In this document: positions 19,769 through 25,995 of the stretch, piece by piece | How positions within the stretch are numbered: position 1 is the first letter of the stretch | How the letters are laid out: every line of letters begins with the position of its first letter | From: a virus | Length of the DNA stretch: 25,995 nucleotides | Virus record (IMG/VR): IMGVR_UViG_3300046675_000452 | Span: 1-25,995 of that record | Strand: one strand, 5' to 3' | Program-made: the position numbers and the translations under genes | The notes under the pieces: generated by a model | Seen by the model: only the letters and a program-made list of their open reading frames with translations | What the model was told of the DNA's origin: nothing | Database searches by the model: none

Positions 19769-20155
19769 TCATTCCTGTTCTACTTGGCGCAACTTTCTGC
19801 GTGCATGGTACTGTCGCGCCCGTTTCGCTCTTGCCTCCGTGCACGGTGCACAACGACATCCCACATTGTACGTACTTGGCTGGCCATGAAGAAGCCACCC
19901 GAAGTCACTGCAAGTCTTGTCCCGGTGACATGCGTGGCACAAAACTTGGCACTTCGATAGTTCTTCATTCATGCGAGTCAGAGACCACGACCACACATTG
20001 TGCGATACTTTTTCCGCTGGGTTTATGTGATCAACCTCAAGTTGATCAATTGCCCCACAATGAACGCAGAACTTTTCCAGCATCCAGTCAGCGCGTCGTC
20101 TGGCAGCGCGAATTCTTTGATACTCACGCTGCTTATCTGGATCCTTGTACCCCAT
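19769..20155 (-). CDS. HNH endonuclease, paralogue of 18228-18599
   Basis: A 128-residue protein. The ATG at 20155 aligns with the start of the paralogue (MGYKDPDKQREYQ versus MPYKDVDKRRQHA), so I reject the longer frame through the tRNA. The HNH core matches residue for residue: C30xxC33, VDHIN (Asp42-His43), SHNVWSWS, CQVLCHACHRDKT, then C100-R-C-x-x-C105. It begins two bases after the 3' end of the initiator tRNA gene, with no ribosome site unless within the tRNA itself. Together with the other copy it brackets the Y RNA 1-4 cluster. Confidence 0.87.
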   Translation of the reverse strand: MGYKDPDKQREYQRIRAARRRADWMLEKFCVHCGAIDQLEVDHINPAEKVSHNVWSWSLTRMNEELSKCQVLCHACHRDKTCSDFGWLLHGQPSTYNVGCRCAPCTEARAKRARQYHARRKLRQVEQE

Positions 20156-20157
20156 AG

Positions 20158-20230
20158 TGGCGGAGGCAGGGCTCGAACCTGCGACCTCTGGGTTATGGGC
20201 CCAGCACGCTACCAACTGCGCTACTCCGCG
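20158..20230 (-). tRNA. Initiator tRNA-fMet (CAT)
   Basis: Minus-strand cloverleaf: acceptor CGCGGAG/CTCCGCC with a C1xC72 mismatch, anticodon arm CTGGG-CCCATAA-CCCAG carrying the three consecutive G-C pairs of initiators, T-arm GCAGG-TTCGAGC-CCTGC; discriminator A. An unpaired 1-72 position plus the GGG/CCC stem are the defining initiator features. Confidence 0.88.
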
Positions 20231-20251
20231 AAGGCCAGAATAGCTCAGGCG

Positions 20252-20713
20252 TCATGCCGGGTCAAGATCATCCTCTTCGTCCTCACTCAGATCGATTGCG
20301 GAAACTTCAGGCCCAGGCACAAGAACGAGTTCCGGTCCCTGAGCTGCCGCAGCAGCCAGATTTCGGAGCGCTACGTCCATCCCCAGCTTGTCCGTATACC
20401 GCCGGGCCAGCTCCTTGTCCGTGCACCCGACGGCGGTGAGCATACTGCCCACGCAGCCCAGCATGGTCACGATGTTGTCCACGAAGGAACTGCGGTTGTC
20501 TTCCCATGCCTTGCGCTGAGTTTCCTCATGCATTCCATGGGAGGGGACGTTCATCCGCGCGGTTTCCATGGTGTCCAGCGCGGAGTGCATCTGCGTCAGA
20601 ACGTAGCGGGACATCTGGTACGGGTCACATGCCAGCTCGCGGTGGTCCACATCATGCTGAGTCTCTTGATGCATACGCTGGGTGATGAGCCAATCATTGA
20701 ATTCCACGGACAT
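20252..20713 (-). CDS. Hypothetical helical phage protein (about 153 aa)
   Basis: I use the ATG at 20713 (MSVEFNDWLI), preceded by AAGGAAGGG; a GTG two codons later has better spacing from the same site and may be the true start. The protein is mostly helical (WLITQRMHQETQHDVDHREL; MSRYVLTQMHSALDTMETAR; ARRYTDKLGMDVALRNLAAA) and ends in a very acidic tail (DLSEDEEDDLDPA). There is no membrane segment or known motif. It is separated from the replication genes by a hairpin and probably opens the unit that leads into the fMet tRNA and HNH genes. Confidence 0.68.
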   Translation of the reverse strand: MSVEFNDWLITQRMHQETQHDVDHRELACDPYQMSRYVLTQMHSALDTMETARMNVPSHGMHEETQRKAWEDNRSSFVDNIVTMLGCVGSMLTAVGCTDKELARRYTDKLGMDVALRNLAAAAAQGPELVLVPGPEVSAIDLSEDEEDDLDPA

Positions 20714-20731
20714 CCCTTCCTTGCGCCCTAA

Positions 20732-20772
20732 GGACACGGCGCCCACCCTATGCAGGGCAGGCGCCGTTGTCC
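20732..20772 (-). terminator. Terminator hairpin after the replication/recombination genes
   Basis: GGACA-CGGCGCC (20732-20743) pairs with GGCGCCG-T-TGTCC (20760-20772), 12 bp with one bulge and a 16-nt loop. On the minus strand it follows the ssDNA-binding-protein stop by 9 nt and is followed by only a short TTA, so termination may be partial. Confidence 0.6.
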
Positions 20773-20781
20773 AGACTTCTT

Positions 20782-21360
20782 CTAGTACGGCAGGGCGGGT
20801 GCGTTCTCGTCCGCCGACATGTACTCCGAGGTGGTCGGCGCCTCGTCCACCGCGACAGGTACCGGAGCCGGAGGAGGCGTCTGAGCGACCAGCTGCGCCT
20901 TCGGCTGAGCCTTGGGCTGCGGAGCCGCTGCCATCACCGGAGCCGCTGCCGCCCCACCGAGCGGCGGCATGACCTTCTTGACCTCGTCACGCTCTTCGTC
21001 GTTGAACGAGCCCTTGCCGACCTCGATGCGGCACACCTTGCCGACCAGCGTGGCGGCCACCACCTGCGGCGTGGGGTTGGTCTGGAAGAACTCGGCTGGG
21101 AGGCCCATCGCCTTCATCTCACGGAAGAAGAAGCCCAGCGCCATCGGGCTCTCCGGCGAGATGGTCATGTTGTTCTTGATCTTGCGACCCATGTGCGGGC
21201 CGGTCAGGATCTCGTACTGGATGGCGAACATGTCCTTGCCCTTGCCGGACTTCTTCGCCTCCACCGCGAAGACCTTCACGTCATAGGGGCCGTTGGGCAG
21301 GAGGGAGAAACCGGCGTCTCCCGCTGCTGCCAGCAAGTCCGAAAAGCTGATTGCCGCCAT
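20782..21360 (-). CDS. ssDNA-binding-type protein (DUF669-like)
   Basis: A 192-residue protein that starts right after the Sak4-like gene. Residues 1-135 show the DUF669 pattern: LPNGPYDVKVFAVEAKKSGK, MFAIQYEILTGPHMGRKI, then VAATLVGKVCRIEVGKG, an OB-like beta domain. The last 55 residues are a Pro/Ala/Gln-rich flexible linker ending in an acidic, aromatic tip (SADENAPALPY), similar in style to SSB C-terminal tails that recruit partner proteins. DUF669 proteins pair with Sak4-type recombinases in phages. The likely role is coating ssDNA for annealing and replication. Function inferred from fold pattern and context. Confidence 0.72.
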   Translation of the reverse strand: MAAISFSDLLAAAGDAGFSLLPNGPYDVKVFAVEAKKSGKGKDMFAIQYEILTGPHMGRKIKNNMTISPESPMALGFFFREMKAMGLPAEFFQTNPTPQVVAATLVGKVCRIEVGKGSFNDEERDEVKKVMPPLGGAAAAPVMAAAPQPKAQPKAQLVAQTPPPAPVPVAVDEAPTTSEYMSADENAPALPY

Positions 21361-21361
21361 G

Positions 21362-22090
21362 TCAGGCCACCTCTTCGTTCGTCATGTCTCCGCCGCGCAT
21401 CATGTGCAGCATGTCTTCAATGTTGGGGTTGTCGATGAACGTCCCCAGTCGGTCCCCGCCACGTGCTCCCGTGGCGAATCCCGGTGTCGGACCGATTAGC
21501 AGCCTGCGCACCGGCTGACCCATGGCGTCATAGACGATCTGGAGATACGCCAGCACATCCGGCACGTACGGAGCGGTGTCCGACAACTGTCCCTGGATGT
21601 AGGGGATGTAGACGTTGTCGCGCTGGCGCGTCATGGCAATGAACATGACCACGTCCAGAGGCTTGACGGGGTTCCTCGTCAGGTCACGGAAACGACGGAC
21701 GGTGGCGTAGACATCCCGGAAGATGACACCCCAGTCACGAAGCTCGGGTGCGTTCGTTCCGGCCACATCGTCAATCTTCCGGGACTGCGTCTCGCTGAGT
21801 GAATCGATAATCACCGAGCGGAACCGGTGCTTCCCCGACACCAGGTATTCCAGCGCGCGAGTGACTGTCCGGTAGTCCTGCACACTGACAATGCAGGTGT
21901 CCCAGGTGCCGTCAGCCTCTGGCGGTGCGTACTTGTTCGGGTCCCAGAAGACCTTCCGTGACGCGAGATGCGACGCGCCCATTTCGGAATCCAGGAACAG
22001 GCGTGGCGCTGGGGCGGTCTCCCCCAGTGAGGTCTTCCCGACCTTGGCCAGGCTGTGGACGAGGATGGACATACCTGGCTGGCTAGTCAT
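21362..22090 (-). CDS. Sak4-like RecA-fold ATPase
   Basis: A 242-residue protein. The Walker A is SLAKVGKTS (residues 13-21), lacking the usual first glycine but keeping GKTS. The sequence LFLDSEMG follows, and Walker B is RSVIIDSLSE (Asp96). This is the compact single-domain RecA core of the Sak4/AAA_24 group, ssDNA-annealing or recombination ATPases of phages. The start overlaps the end of the Cas4-like nuclease gene by 8 nt. Adjacent ssDNA-binding and nuclease genes support a recombination role. It lacks RecA's N- and C-terminal extensions. Confidence 0.82.
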   Translation of the reverse strand: MTSQPGMSILVHSLAKVGKTSLGETAPAPRLFLDSEMGASHLASRKVFWDPNKYAPPEADGTWDTCIVSVQDYRTVTRALEYLVSGKHRFRSVIIDSLSETQSRKIDDVAGTNAPELRDWGVIFRDVYATVRRFRDLTRNPVKPLDVVMFIAMTRQRDNVYIPYIQGQLSDTAPYVPDVLAYLQIVYDAMGQPVRRLLIGPTPGFATGARGGDRLGTFIDNPNIEDMLHMMRGGDMTNEEVA

Positions 22091-23066
22091 CAGCTTCCAC
22101 CTTGAATCGCGTTACGACCTTAGTTATCAATGGATCGTCGTAATATTTCATCGGATCTGTGGAAATGAACTGCGACTTCATGGCGTCCCCCGCACGGGAT
22201 CCGTCATCATGCAAGGAGCACACCTTGGAGAACGGACACATCCATTCGCAGCGCTCATCCGGATTCGGATACGCCACGTACCGGTGGTCGGTACCCATCG
22301 CTAGCTCGTTATGCATCCGCTCCATATCCACCAGCGTGCCGATAAGGCGCTTCTGCATGGAGCGGTGGTCGTCGGTGTTGTACGAGACCTCAAGCTGCTC
22401 GTAGAACGGGCCGGTGGCACGCGCGGTCCTTTTCGAGCGCAGCAGCATGTTGTACAGGCCGCCGTCCACCCGGATACGTCCGTGACCGCCGCCCGTGTCC
22501 AGCAGCATCAGCAGGCTGTACAGACGCATCTGCTCATCACGGACGAGACCGTTGGCCTTGCCGAGAGTGCCGACGGTCTTCCAGTCTCTGAAGAGCAGCG
22601 CACCGTCCATAGCGCGGCGCACAACCTGATCCAACTTGCCCTTGACCGTCACGGTGTTACCATTGGGCAGAAGAACAGGAACAGATACGACAGACTCGGT
22701 TGAGACGACCTGATGGTCTTCATCGATGCCCTCTTCGGCTGCCCATTCCAGGAAGCCCGAGACCATGACAACGGCTAGCTGACACTCCTTGCGAAGGTCT
22801 TCTTCGTAGTCCGGCCGCTCATCGATGACCAGATCGTAAATGAATCCGAGCGCGTCCAGCGGATCGATGTCGTATCCGTAGTACGCCTCCAGGGCACAGT
22901 GGATCCGCGTGCCCAACTCCCGTGGACTGGCCGGGTTGGTGGTGCGAGGGTCGCGATCCCAGCGCTCGATGTACTGGAAGTAGTACTTCCGCCTGCATTG
23001 CTTAAAAACGCGCATACTTGAGTTGCTCACGACAAGGCTGGTCTTCGGCACAACAGCATCAGTCAC
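22083..23066 (-). CDS. Cas4/RecB-like PD-(D/E)XK nuclease with Fe-S cluster
   Basis: A 327-residue protein. Nuclease residues are Asp146 in VKGKLDQVV, Asp161 and Lys163 in LLFRDWKTVG, and the Gln-Tyr motif in DEQMRLYSLL (about 178-183). His57 in GTRIHCALE matches the upstream helix of this superfamily. Four cysteines placed as in Cas4/AddB clusters (Cys24, then Cys273, Cys277 and Cys283 in CEWMCPFSKVC) should hold a 4Fe-4S cluster. Expected activity is metal-dependent ssDNA exonuclease, processing ends for the recombinase. There are no CRISPR genes nearby, so it is a phage recombination nuclease and not an adaptation protein. Confidence 0.87.
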   Translation of the reverse strand: MTDAVVPKTSLVVSNSSMRVFKQCRRKYYFQYIERWDRDPRTTNPASPRELGTRIHCALEAYYGYDIDPLDALGFIYDLVIDERPDYEEDLRKECQLAVVMVSGFLEWAAEEGIDEDHQVVSTESVVSVPVLLPNGNTVTVKGKLDQVVRRAMDGALLFRDWKTVGTLGKANGLVRDEQMRLYSLLMLLDTGGGHGRIRVDGGLYNMLLRSKRTARATGPFYEQLEVSYNTDDHRSMQKRLIGTLVDMERMHNELAMGTDHRYVAYPNPDERCEWMCPFSKVCSLHDDGSRAGDAMKSQFISTDPMKYYDDPLITKVVTRFKVEADD

Positions 23067-23257
23067 TCGGCCACCACCCAGTCACACGGGCCCTGGCACA
23101 TCCAGCGGCGCAGCGACATGCCCTCGCGGAGCTGCACATCCACCCAGCGCGTTCCAGCGTTACCGCAGTTACGGATCTGCCGTTCCTCGCCGACGAACAC
23201 AATGCCCTCACACCGGTCCGGTGGAAGCTCCATCTGCCCTGGAACCTGCTCGCTCAC
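23063..23257 (-). CDS. Small Cys-containing protein (64 aa)
   Basis: The GTG start overlaps the SNF2 helicase stop (GTGA), and its own stop overlaps the Cas4-like gene's ATG, so it is sandwiched by translational coupling on both sides. Four cysteines (C16, C31, and C54/C58 in MCQGPCDW) suggest a small zinc-binding fold. The middle (RQIRNCGNAGTRWVDVQL) looks like a beta-hairpin. Probably an accessory subunit of the neighbouring DNA enzymes; inferred from coupling only. Confidence 0.65.
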   Translation of the reverse strand: MSEQVPGQMELPPDRCEGIVFVGEERQIRNCGNAGTRWVDVQLREGMSLRRWMCQGPCDWVVAE

Positions 23258-25137
23258 TTCGCCCCCAGCAGCTTCAGCAGAGTTGGACCGTCCCGCACGA
23301 TCTCCTCCATACGCCGTCCCTTTTCCAGGAGCACCTCACGCTTGTGCTCCTCCACCGTGTCCGGTGTGACCTGCTCGATGTAGCGAATGCAGTCGTGGTG
23401 CTCCGAACCAATGCGGTCGATACGTCCACGGCCCTGCATGTTCTTGACTTCGGACCAGTCGTTCTGCATGAACAGCATGGTGTTTGCCCGGGTCAGCGTA
23501 ATGCCTTCCGCACCGGCTCCGAGCGTCATCAGGACGACCCGGATGTTCCCCGCCTGGAATCGCTGTACAGCCTGCTGGCGTTCGTATGCGTTCTGTGCCC
23601 CCGTGATAAGCCCATGGCTGATCTTCAGCTTCTCCAGACGAGCAGCAGCCAGCTCGATCAGCTGCCGGGAAACCGCAGCGACCACCAGAGGTTCTCCGCC
23701 CATCTCTTCCAGCAGGTCCACCATATCATCGACCTTCGCCGATGGGGCGGTGAGCTGGACCTTTTGTTCTTCGTACTCTTCCGTGCGCTTCTCGGTGACG
23801 ATGTCCCCGTTCTCGTCCCGGAGATAATCAGGGACTGCACGGCCGTTCGCGTCAACGAAATCACCCGGGAGCCTCACAGGAGTCTCCACCGTTCGCGTCC
23901 TCTGCACCGTGATGATCTCAGCAGAAGCTGCGGCGAATTGCGCCAGCCGGGTCAGCTGAGAGAGCGGATTCGGCGCGACCAGGAGTTCGTTCAGGTTCGC
24001 GATCATGTCGTCGCGCATCTGGGCGTACGCCTTGGCCTGCTTCGGCGACATCGGCGTGTGCCGGTACTGCGTCGGCAGCTTCGGCGGGAGCTGAGGCAGC
24101 GCGGCGGCTTTCGGGATGCGCCGGATCAGCGGGTCCACAGCCTTGCGGAACTCCGCTTCGGTGTGCGGATTCAGCCCGAGGACCTCCATGCCGCCGAAAT
24201 AATTCATGGACGTGGCGGCCCACCGGTTCAGGAACTTGGTCTTCGCCGGGAACCACGTGGGCTCAATGGCGTGCAGCAGGGACCAGAGGTCGCCCACATC
24301 CTGAGAGATCGGCGTGCCGGTCATGACGATGCGATTGTCCGCCTCGTGCATGACTTCCCAGACGGCTCGTGACTGCGCCGCTTTCACATCCTTGATCTTG
24401 TGCGCCTCATCGGAGATCACCGTCTTGAAGCCGATGTGGTTCAGCTCCTTGAGCGTGGTCTCCTTCTCGGTCAGCGCGATGGAGCCGTAGCCAGCCAGCT
24501 TGGAGTGCAGCCGCATCGACTCATAGTTTATGACGTAGATCTGGGCGTCGGTCTCCAGCTGCTTACGCCGCTTAACTGCTCCGCCATCCACCACCTGGAC
24601 TGAGAACTCAGGTGCCCATGTGGCCAGTTCATCCTGCCAGGTGGCGAACTTCAGCGAGTTCGGGCAGATGATCAGCGCCGGGAAAGGATGCTCGTTCTTC
24701 TTCTGAAGCATCTGGAGGAAACGGATGACGACACCCGTCTTGCCCAGTCCTGGCTCGTTTGCAAGAAGCGCCCGCCGGTTGGTCAGCAGGAACTTCAGGT
24801 CCACGCGCTGGTAGTTGTAGAGCTTGCGGTCGCGGTCGGCTTCCAGCTCGTCCAGCAGCGGGAAGGGCTCGTCCAGCTCCAGCTGATCGCGCATCCGCAT
24901 AGCCGGTTCGATACGAGTCCGGTAAAGCTCCCAGGACCACGCCGCCAGCTTCTCACCTGCCGTGAACGTATCGCCGTACAGACCGCGCAGGGTGATACAG
25001 CTCGTCCAGCTCAGAGGTACGCGCCAGCGCTCAGCGTGTGTGTCGTAACGCGCGCCGGGAACCTCTTTGACCAAGTGCCGGTCATGGAAGTCAGTCTGGA
25101 CGGAGATTTTTCCGTCAACGATTTCGCAGAAGGGCAC
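23254..25137 (-). CDS. SNF2-family (SF2) DNA helicase/translocase
   Basis: A 627-residue protein starting at GTG with GGGGAG 5 nt upstream. The N-terminal 70 residues (RYDTHAERWRVPLSW) resemble the HARP-like substrate domain of SMARCAL1-type annealing helicases. Helicase motifs: Q-like LYNYQRVDL (about 106-114), Walker A EPGLGKTG (128-135), Ia LIICPNSLKF, DEAH (243-246), III TGTPIS (273-278). In the second RecA-like domain are VVLMTLGAGAEGITLT (motif V) and NMQGRGRIDRIG (motif VI). It probably remodels replication forks or recombination intermediates with the linked nuclease, Sak4 and RuvC-like proteins. Confidence 0.92.
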   Translation of the reverse strand: MPFCEIVDGKISVQTDFHDRHLVKEVPGARYDTHAERWRVPLSWTSCITLRGLYGDTFTAGEKLAAWSWELYRTRIEPAMRMRDQLELDEPFPLLDELEADRDRKLYNYQRVDLKFLLTNRRALLANEPGLGKTGVVIRFLQMLQKKNEHPFPALIICPNSLKFATWQDELATWAPEFSVQVVDGGAVKRRKQLETDAQIYVINYESMRLHSKLAGYGSIALTEKETTLKELNHIGFKTVISDEAHKIKDVKAAQSRAVWEVMHEADNRIVMTGTPISQDVGDLWSLLHAIEPTWFPAKTKFLNRWAATSMNYFGGMEVLGLNPHTEAEFRKAVDPLIRRIPKAAALPQLPPKLPTQYRHTPMSPKQAKAYAQMRDDMIANLNELLVAPNPLSQLTRLAQFAAASAEIITVQRTRTVETPVRLPGDFVDANGRAVPDYLRDENGDIVTEKRTEEYEEQKVQLTAPSAKVDDMVDLLEEMGGEPLVVAAVSRQLIELAAARLEKLKISHGLITGAQNAYERQQAVQRFQAGNIRVVLMTLGAGAEGITLTRANTMLFMQNDWSEVKNMQGRGRIDRIGSEHHDCIRYIEQVTPDTVEEHKREVLLEKGRRMEEIVRDGPTLLKLLGAK

Positions 25138-25186
25138 ACCGTCTCCCCGCTATGCCGCGTCCTGAAACGATCACCCGTTCAGGCGG

Positions 25187-25678
25187 TCAGTGTACAACAT
25201 CTTCTGTGCTGCGGAACAACAGGTCATGAATGTGCTGGGGAAGGCGGCGGCTTTTATGATTGCGAAGCATATCCGCGAGCAGATGACGGGATGCGTCTAC
25301 AGCGTGCCCGCCTGGCGTTGGCTTATGCCAGCCCAGCGTTTTCAGCTTGTTGACGCTACCGAGCTTGCGCATCCCCGAGGGCACCAGCGGCAGCATCTGG
25401 ATTCCGTAGTCATGGCACAGCCACTTCACCATACCGATGACTTCGAAGCTGTAGCGCGGCGTCCCCGTCCTGCCGACCGCCAGATAGTCCTCGCAGCCGA
25501 TGGCGAACTGTTCCACCGGAATGGCTGTCGCTACAGCCTGGATGCGCTCGCCCATGCCAGTGAGGTCTTCCTCGCCGCAGACGAAGGACTTCGCGATCCA
25601 GTCGTATGCGGCCCATCCTGAGGATTTTCCTGGATCTATCCACATCACGAACTGGGGATCAGATGTCGCGAGGGGCAT
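25187..25678 (-). CDS. RuvC-like Holliday junction resolvase (RNase H fold)
   Basis: A 163-residue protein. Acidic active-site residues are in the RuvC positions: Asp15 in WIDPGKSSGWA, Glu63 in AIGCEDYLA, and His125/Asp128 in GGHAVDASRHLL. GTPRYSFEVIGMVKWL matches the helix between the second and third motifs. Its ATG lies within the 3' end of the upstream small gene, with GAGG about 9 nt before it. It should cut branched DNA arising in replication or recombination before packaging. Length fits phage RuvC-like proteins. Confidence 0.83.
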   Translation of the reverse strand: MPLATSDPQFVMWIDPGKSSGWAAYDWIAKSFVCGEEDLTGMGERIQAVATAIPVEQFAIGCEDYLAVGRTGTPRYSFEVIGMVKWLCHDYGIQMLPLVPSGMRKLGSVNKLKTLGWHKPTPGGHAVDASRHLLADMLRNHKSRRLPQHIHDLLFRSTEDVVH

Positions 25679-25880
25679 ACAGTCGTTCCTCGATCTCCTG
25701 CGCGCGCTCGACCGACTTGTACGCCATGACGATCAGCGCCATCCCGAGTTCCCTGGCCTCCGCATTGCTGAGGAAGCACAGGTGTTCCGCCAGGAAGTAG
25801 ACCTGACCAGTCCCGTTGACCGACTCGTACCCGACGACAGCCTGCCCGTTCAGGACGGGTTCGGTGTTGTAGTTGCCCAC
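25659..25880 (-). CDS. Small hypothetical protein (73 aa)
   Basis: GTG start shortly after an AGGAGG that also covers the end of the preceding gene. The 73-residue product has an N-terminal beta-rich half (VVGYESVNGTGQVYFLAEH) and a C-terminal amphipathic helix (EARELGMALIVMAYKSVERAQ) ending close to the RuvC-like start. No known motif. It overlaps the resolvase gene by 20 nt, so the two are coupled. Confidence 0.68.
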   Translation of the reverse strand: MGNYNTEPVLNGQAVVGYESVNGTGQVYFLAEHLCFLSNAEARELGMALIVMAYKSVERAQEIEERLYAPRDI

Positions 25881-25886
25881 CTGGAA

Positions 25887-25995
25887 TCAGTCCTCCTGAT
25901 CCAGCGGGATCCCGGCGAGCATCCTCATGACAGCGGATTCCGGGAAAATGCGCATTCCGCCAGCTGTCTTGTCGTGGGGGAGCCTCCCTGCTTTG
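25887..25995 (-). CDS. C-terminal end of an unidentified leftward gene
   Basis: An open frame enters from the right edge and ends at TGA (25887-25889), giving 35 residues (KAGRLPHDKTAGGMRIFPES... ending LDQED). Its last codons contain the AGGAGG that serves the next gene, as expected for packed phage genes. Too short to assign. Confidence 0.55.
   Translation of the reverse strand, partial: KAGRLPHDKTAGGMRIFPESAVMRMLAGIPLDQED

Noticed and set aside
20153-20215. Longer N terminus for the second HNH protein
   Set aside because: It would read through the initiator tRNA gene, and the paralogue aligns exactly from the ATG at 20155.
22083-23066. CRISPR adaptation Cas4
   Set aside because: The fold and Fe-S cysteines match, but the gene is embedded in a phage recombination operon with no other cas gene or array.
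23023-24372. 449-residue open frame on the plus strand
   Set aside because: It is antisense to the SNF2 helicase and nuclease genes, lacks a ribosome site and shows no domain; long shadows are expected in GC-rich DNA.

Overview
This window looks like part of the genome of a tailed actinobacteriophage, most likely a siphovirus of Streptomyces or a close relative. The evidence is a tape-measure gene running in from the left edge, minor tail genes, a lysis cassette, a large tRNA array, leftward phage DNA-metabolism genes, GC-rich codon use, and frequent GTG/TTG starts behind strong GGAGG sites.

Layout. (1) 1-9224, rightward late genes: tape measure protein (5' truncated), three minor tail proteins, a papain-like C1A peptidase, a GH25 muramidase endolysin, and two small holin-type membrane proteins. 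A hairpin at 9234-9261 separates this from the rest, which is almost all leftward. (2) 9226-11203, leftward: four small phage proteins (one with a zinc ribbon, one helix-turn-helix-like) and a dCMP-deaminase-like enzyme. (3) 11224-13802, leftward tRNA array: 16 canonical tRNAs, interrupted by a rightward Ig-like-domain gene and one small leftward gene. (4) 13918-15817, leftward: small proteins, an HAD phosphatase of polynucleotide-kinase type and a SLOG/DUF2493 protein. (5) 15807-20230, the most interesting part: a Ro60/Rsr (TROVE plus vWA) gene, upstream of which lie six non-coding RNAs that I interpret as Y RNAs. They are interleaved with four more tRNAs (Glu, Gln, Gly, initiator Met), two paralogous HNH endonucleases and a coiled-coil protein. 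(6) 20252-25995, leftward replication/recombination genes: a DUF669-like ssDNA-binding protein, a Sak4-like ATPase, a Cas4/RecB-like Fe-S nuclease, an SNF2 helicase, a RuvC-like resolvase and small partners.

The Ro/Y system. Six minus-strand elements share one architecture. The two ends pair in a 6-16 bp stem. Just inside the stem lie an invariant GGTGCG on the 5' strand and TGA(A/T)CTC on the 3' strand, facing each other as an internal loop. In four of the six the interior holds a T-arm, then an acceptor-like hairpin whose ends are joined by a loop, then a D-arm or D-arm-like hairpin: a tRNA read in circularly permuted order with the anticodon region replaced by the presumed Ro-binding stem. 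This matches the known plan of bacterial YrlA RNAs. The other two have a plain hairpin instead. Six Y RNAs packed a few bases apart among tRNAs, beside the Ro gene, suggest co-transcription and tRNA-type processing. The likely role is that Ro60, tethered by Y RNA to a host or phage RNA enzyme, tunes RNA decay or repair during infection; that role is inference.

The tRNA set (20 canonical genes) lacks Ala, Cys, His, Lys and Trp in this window. Three tRNAs with leucine anticodons lack the long variable arm expected of bacterial tRNA-Leu, although the Ser and Tyr tRNAs in the same array have extended variable regions.
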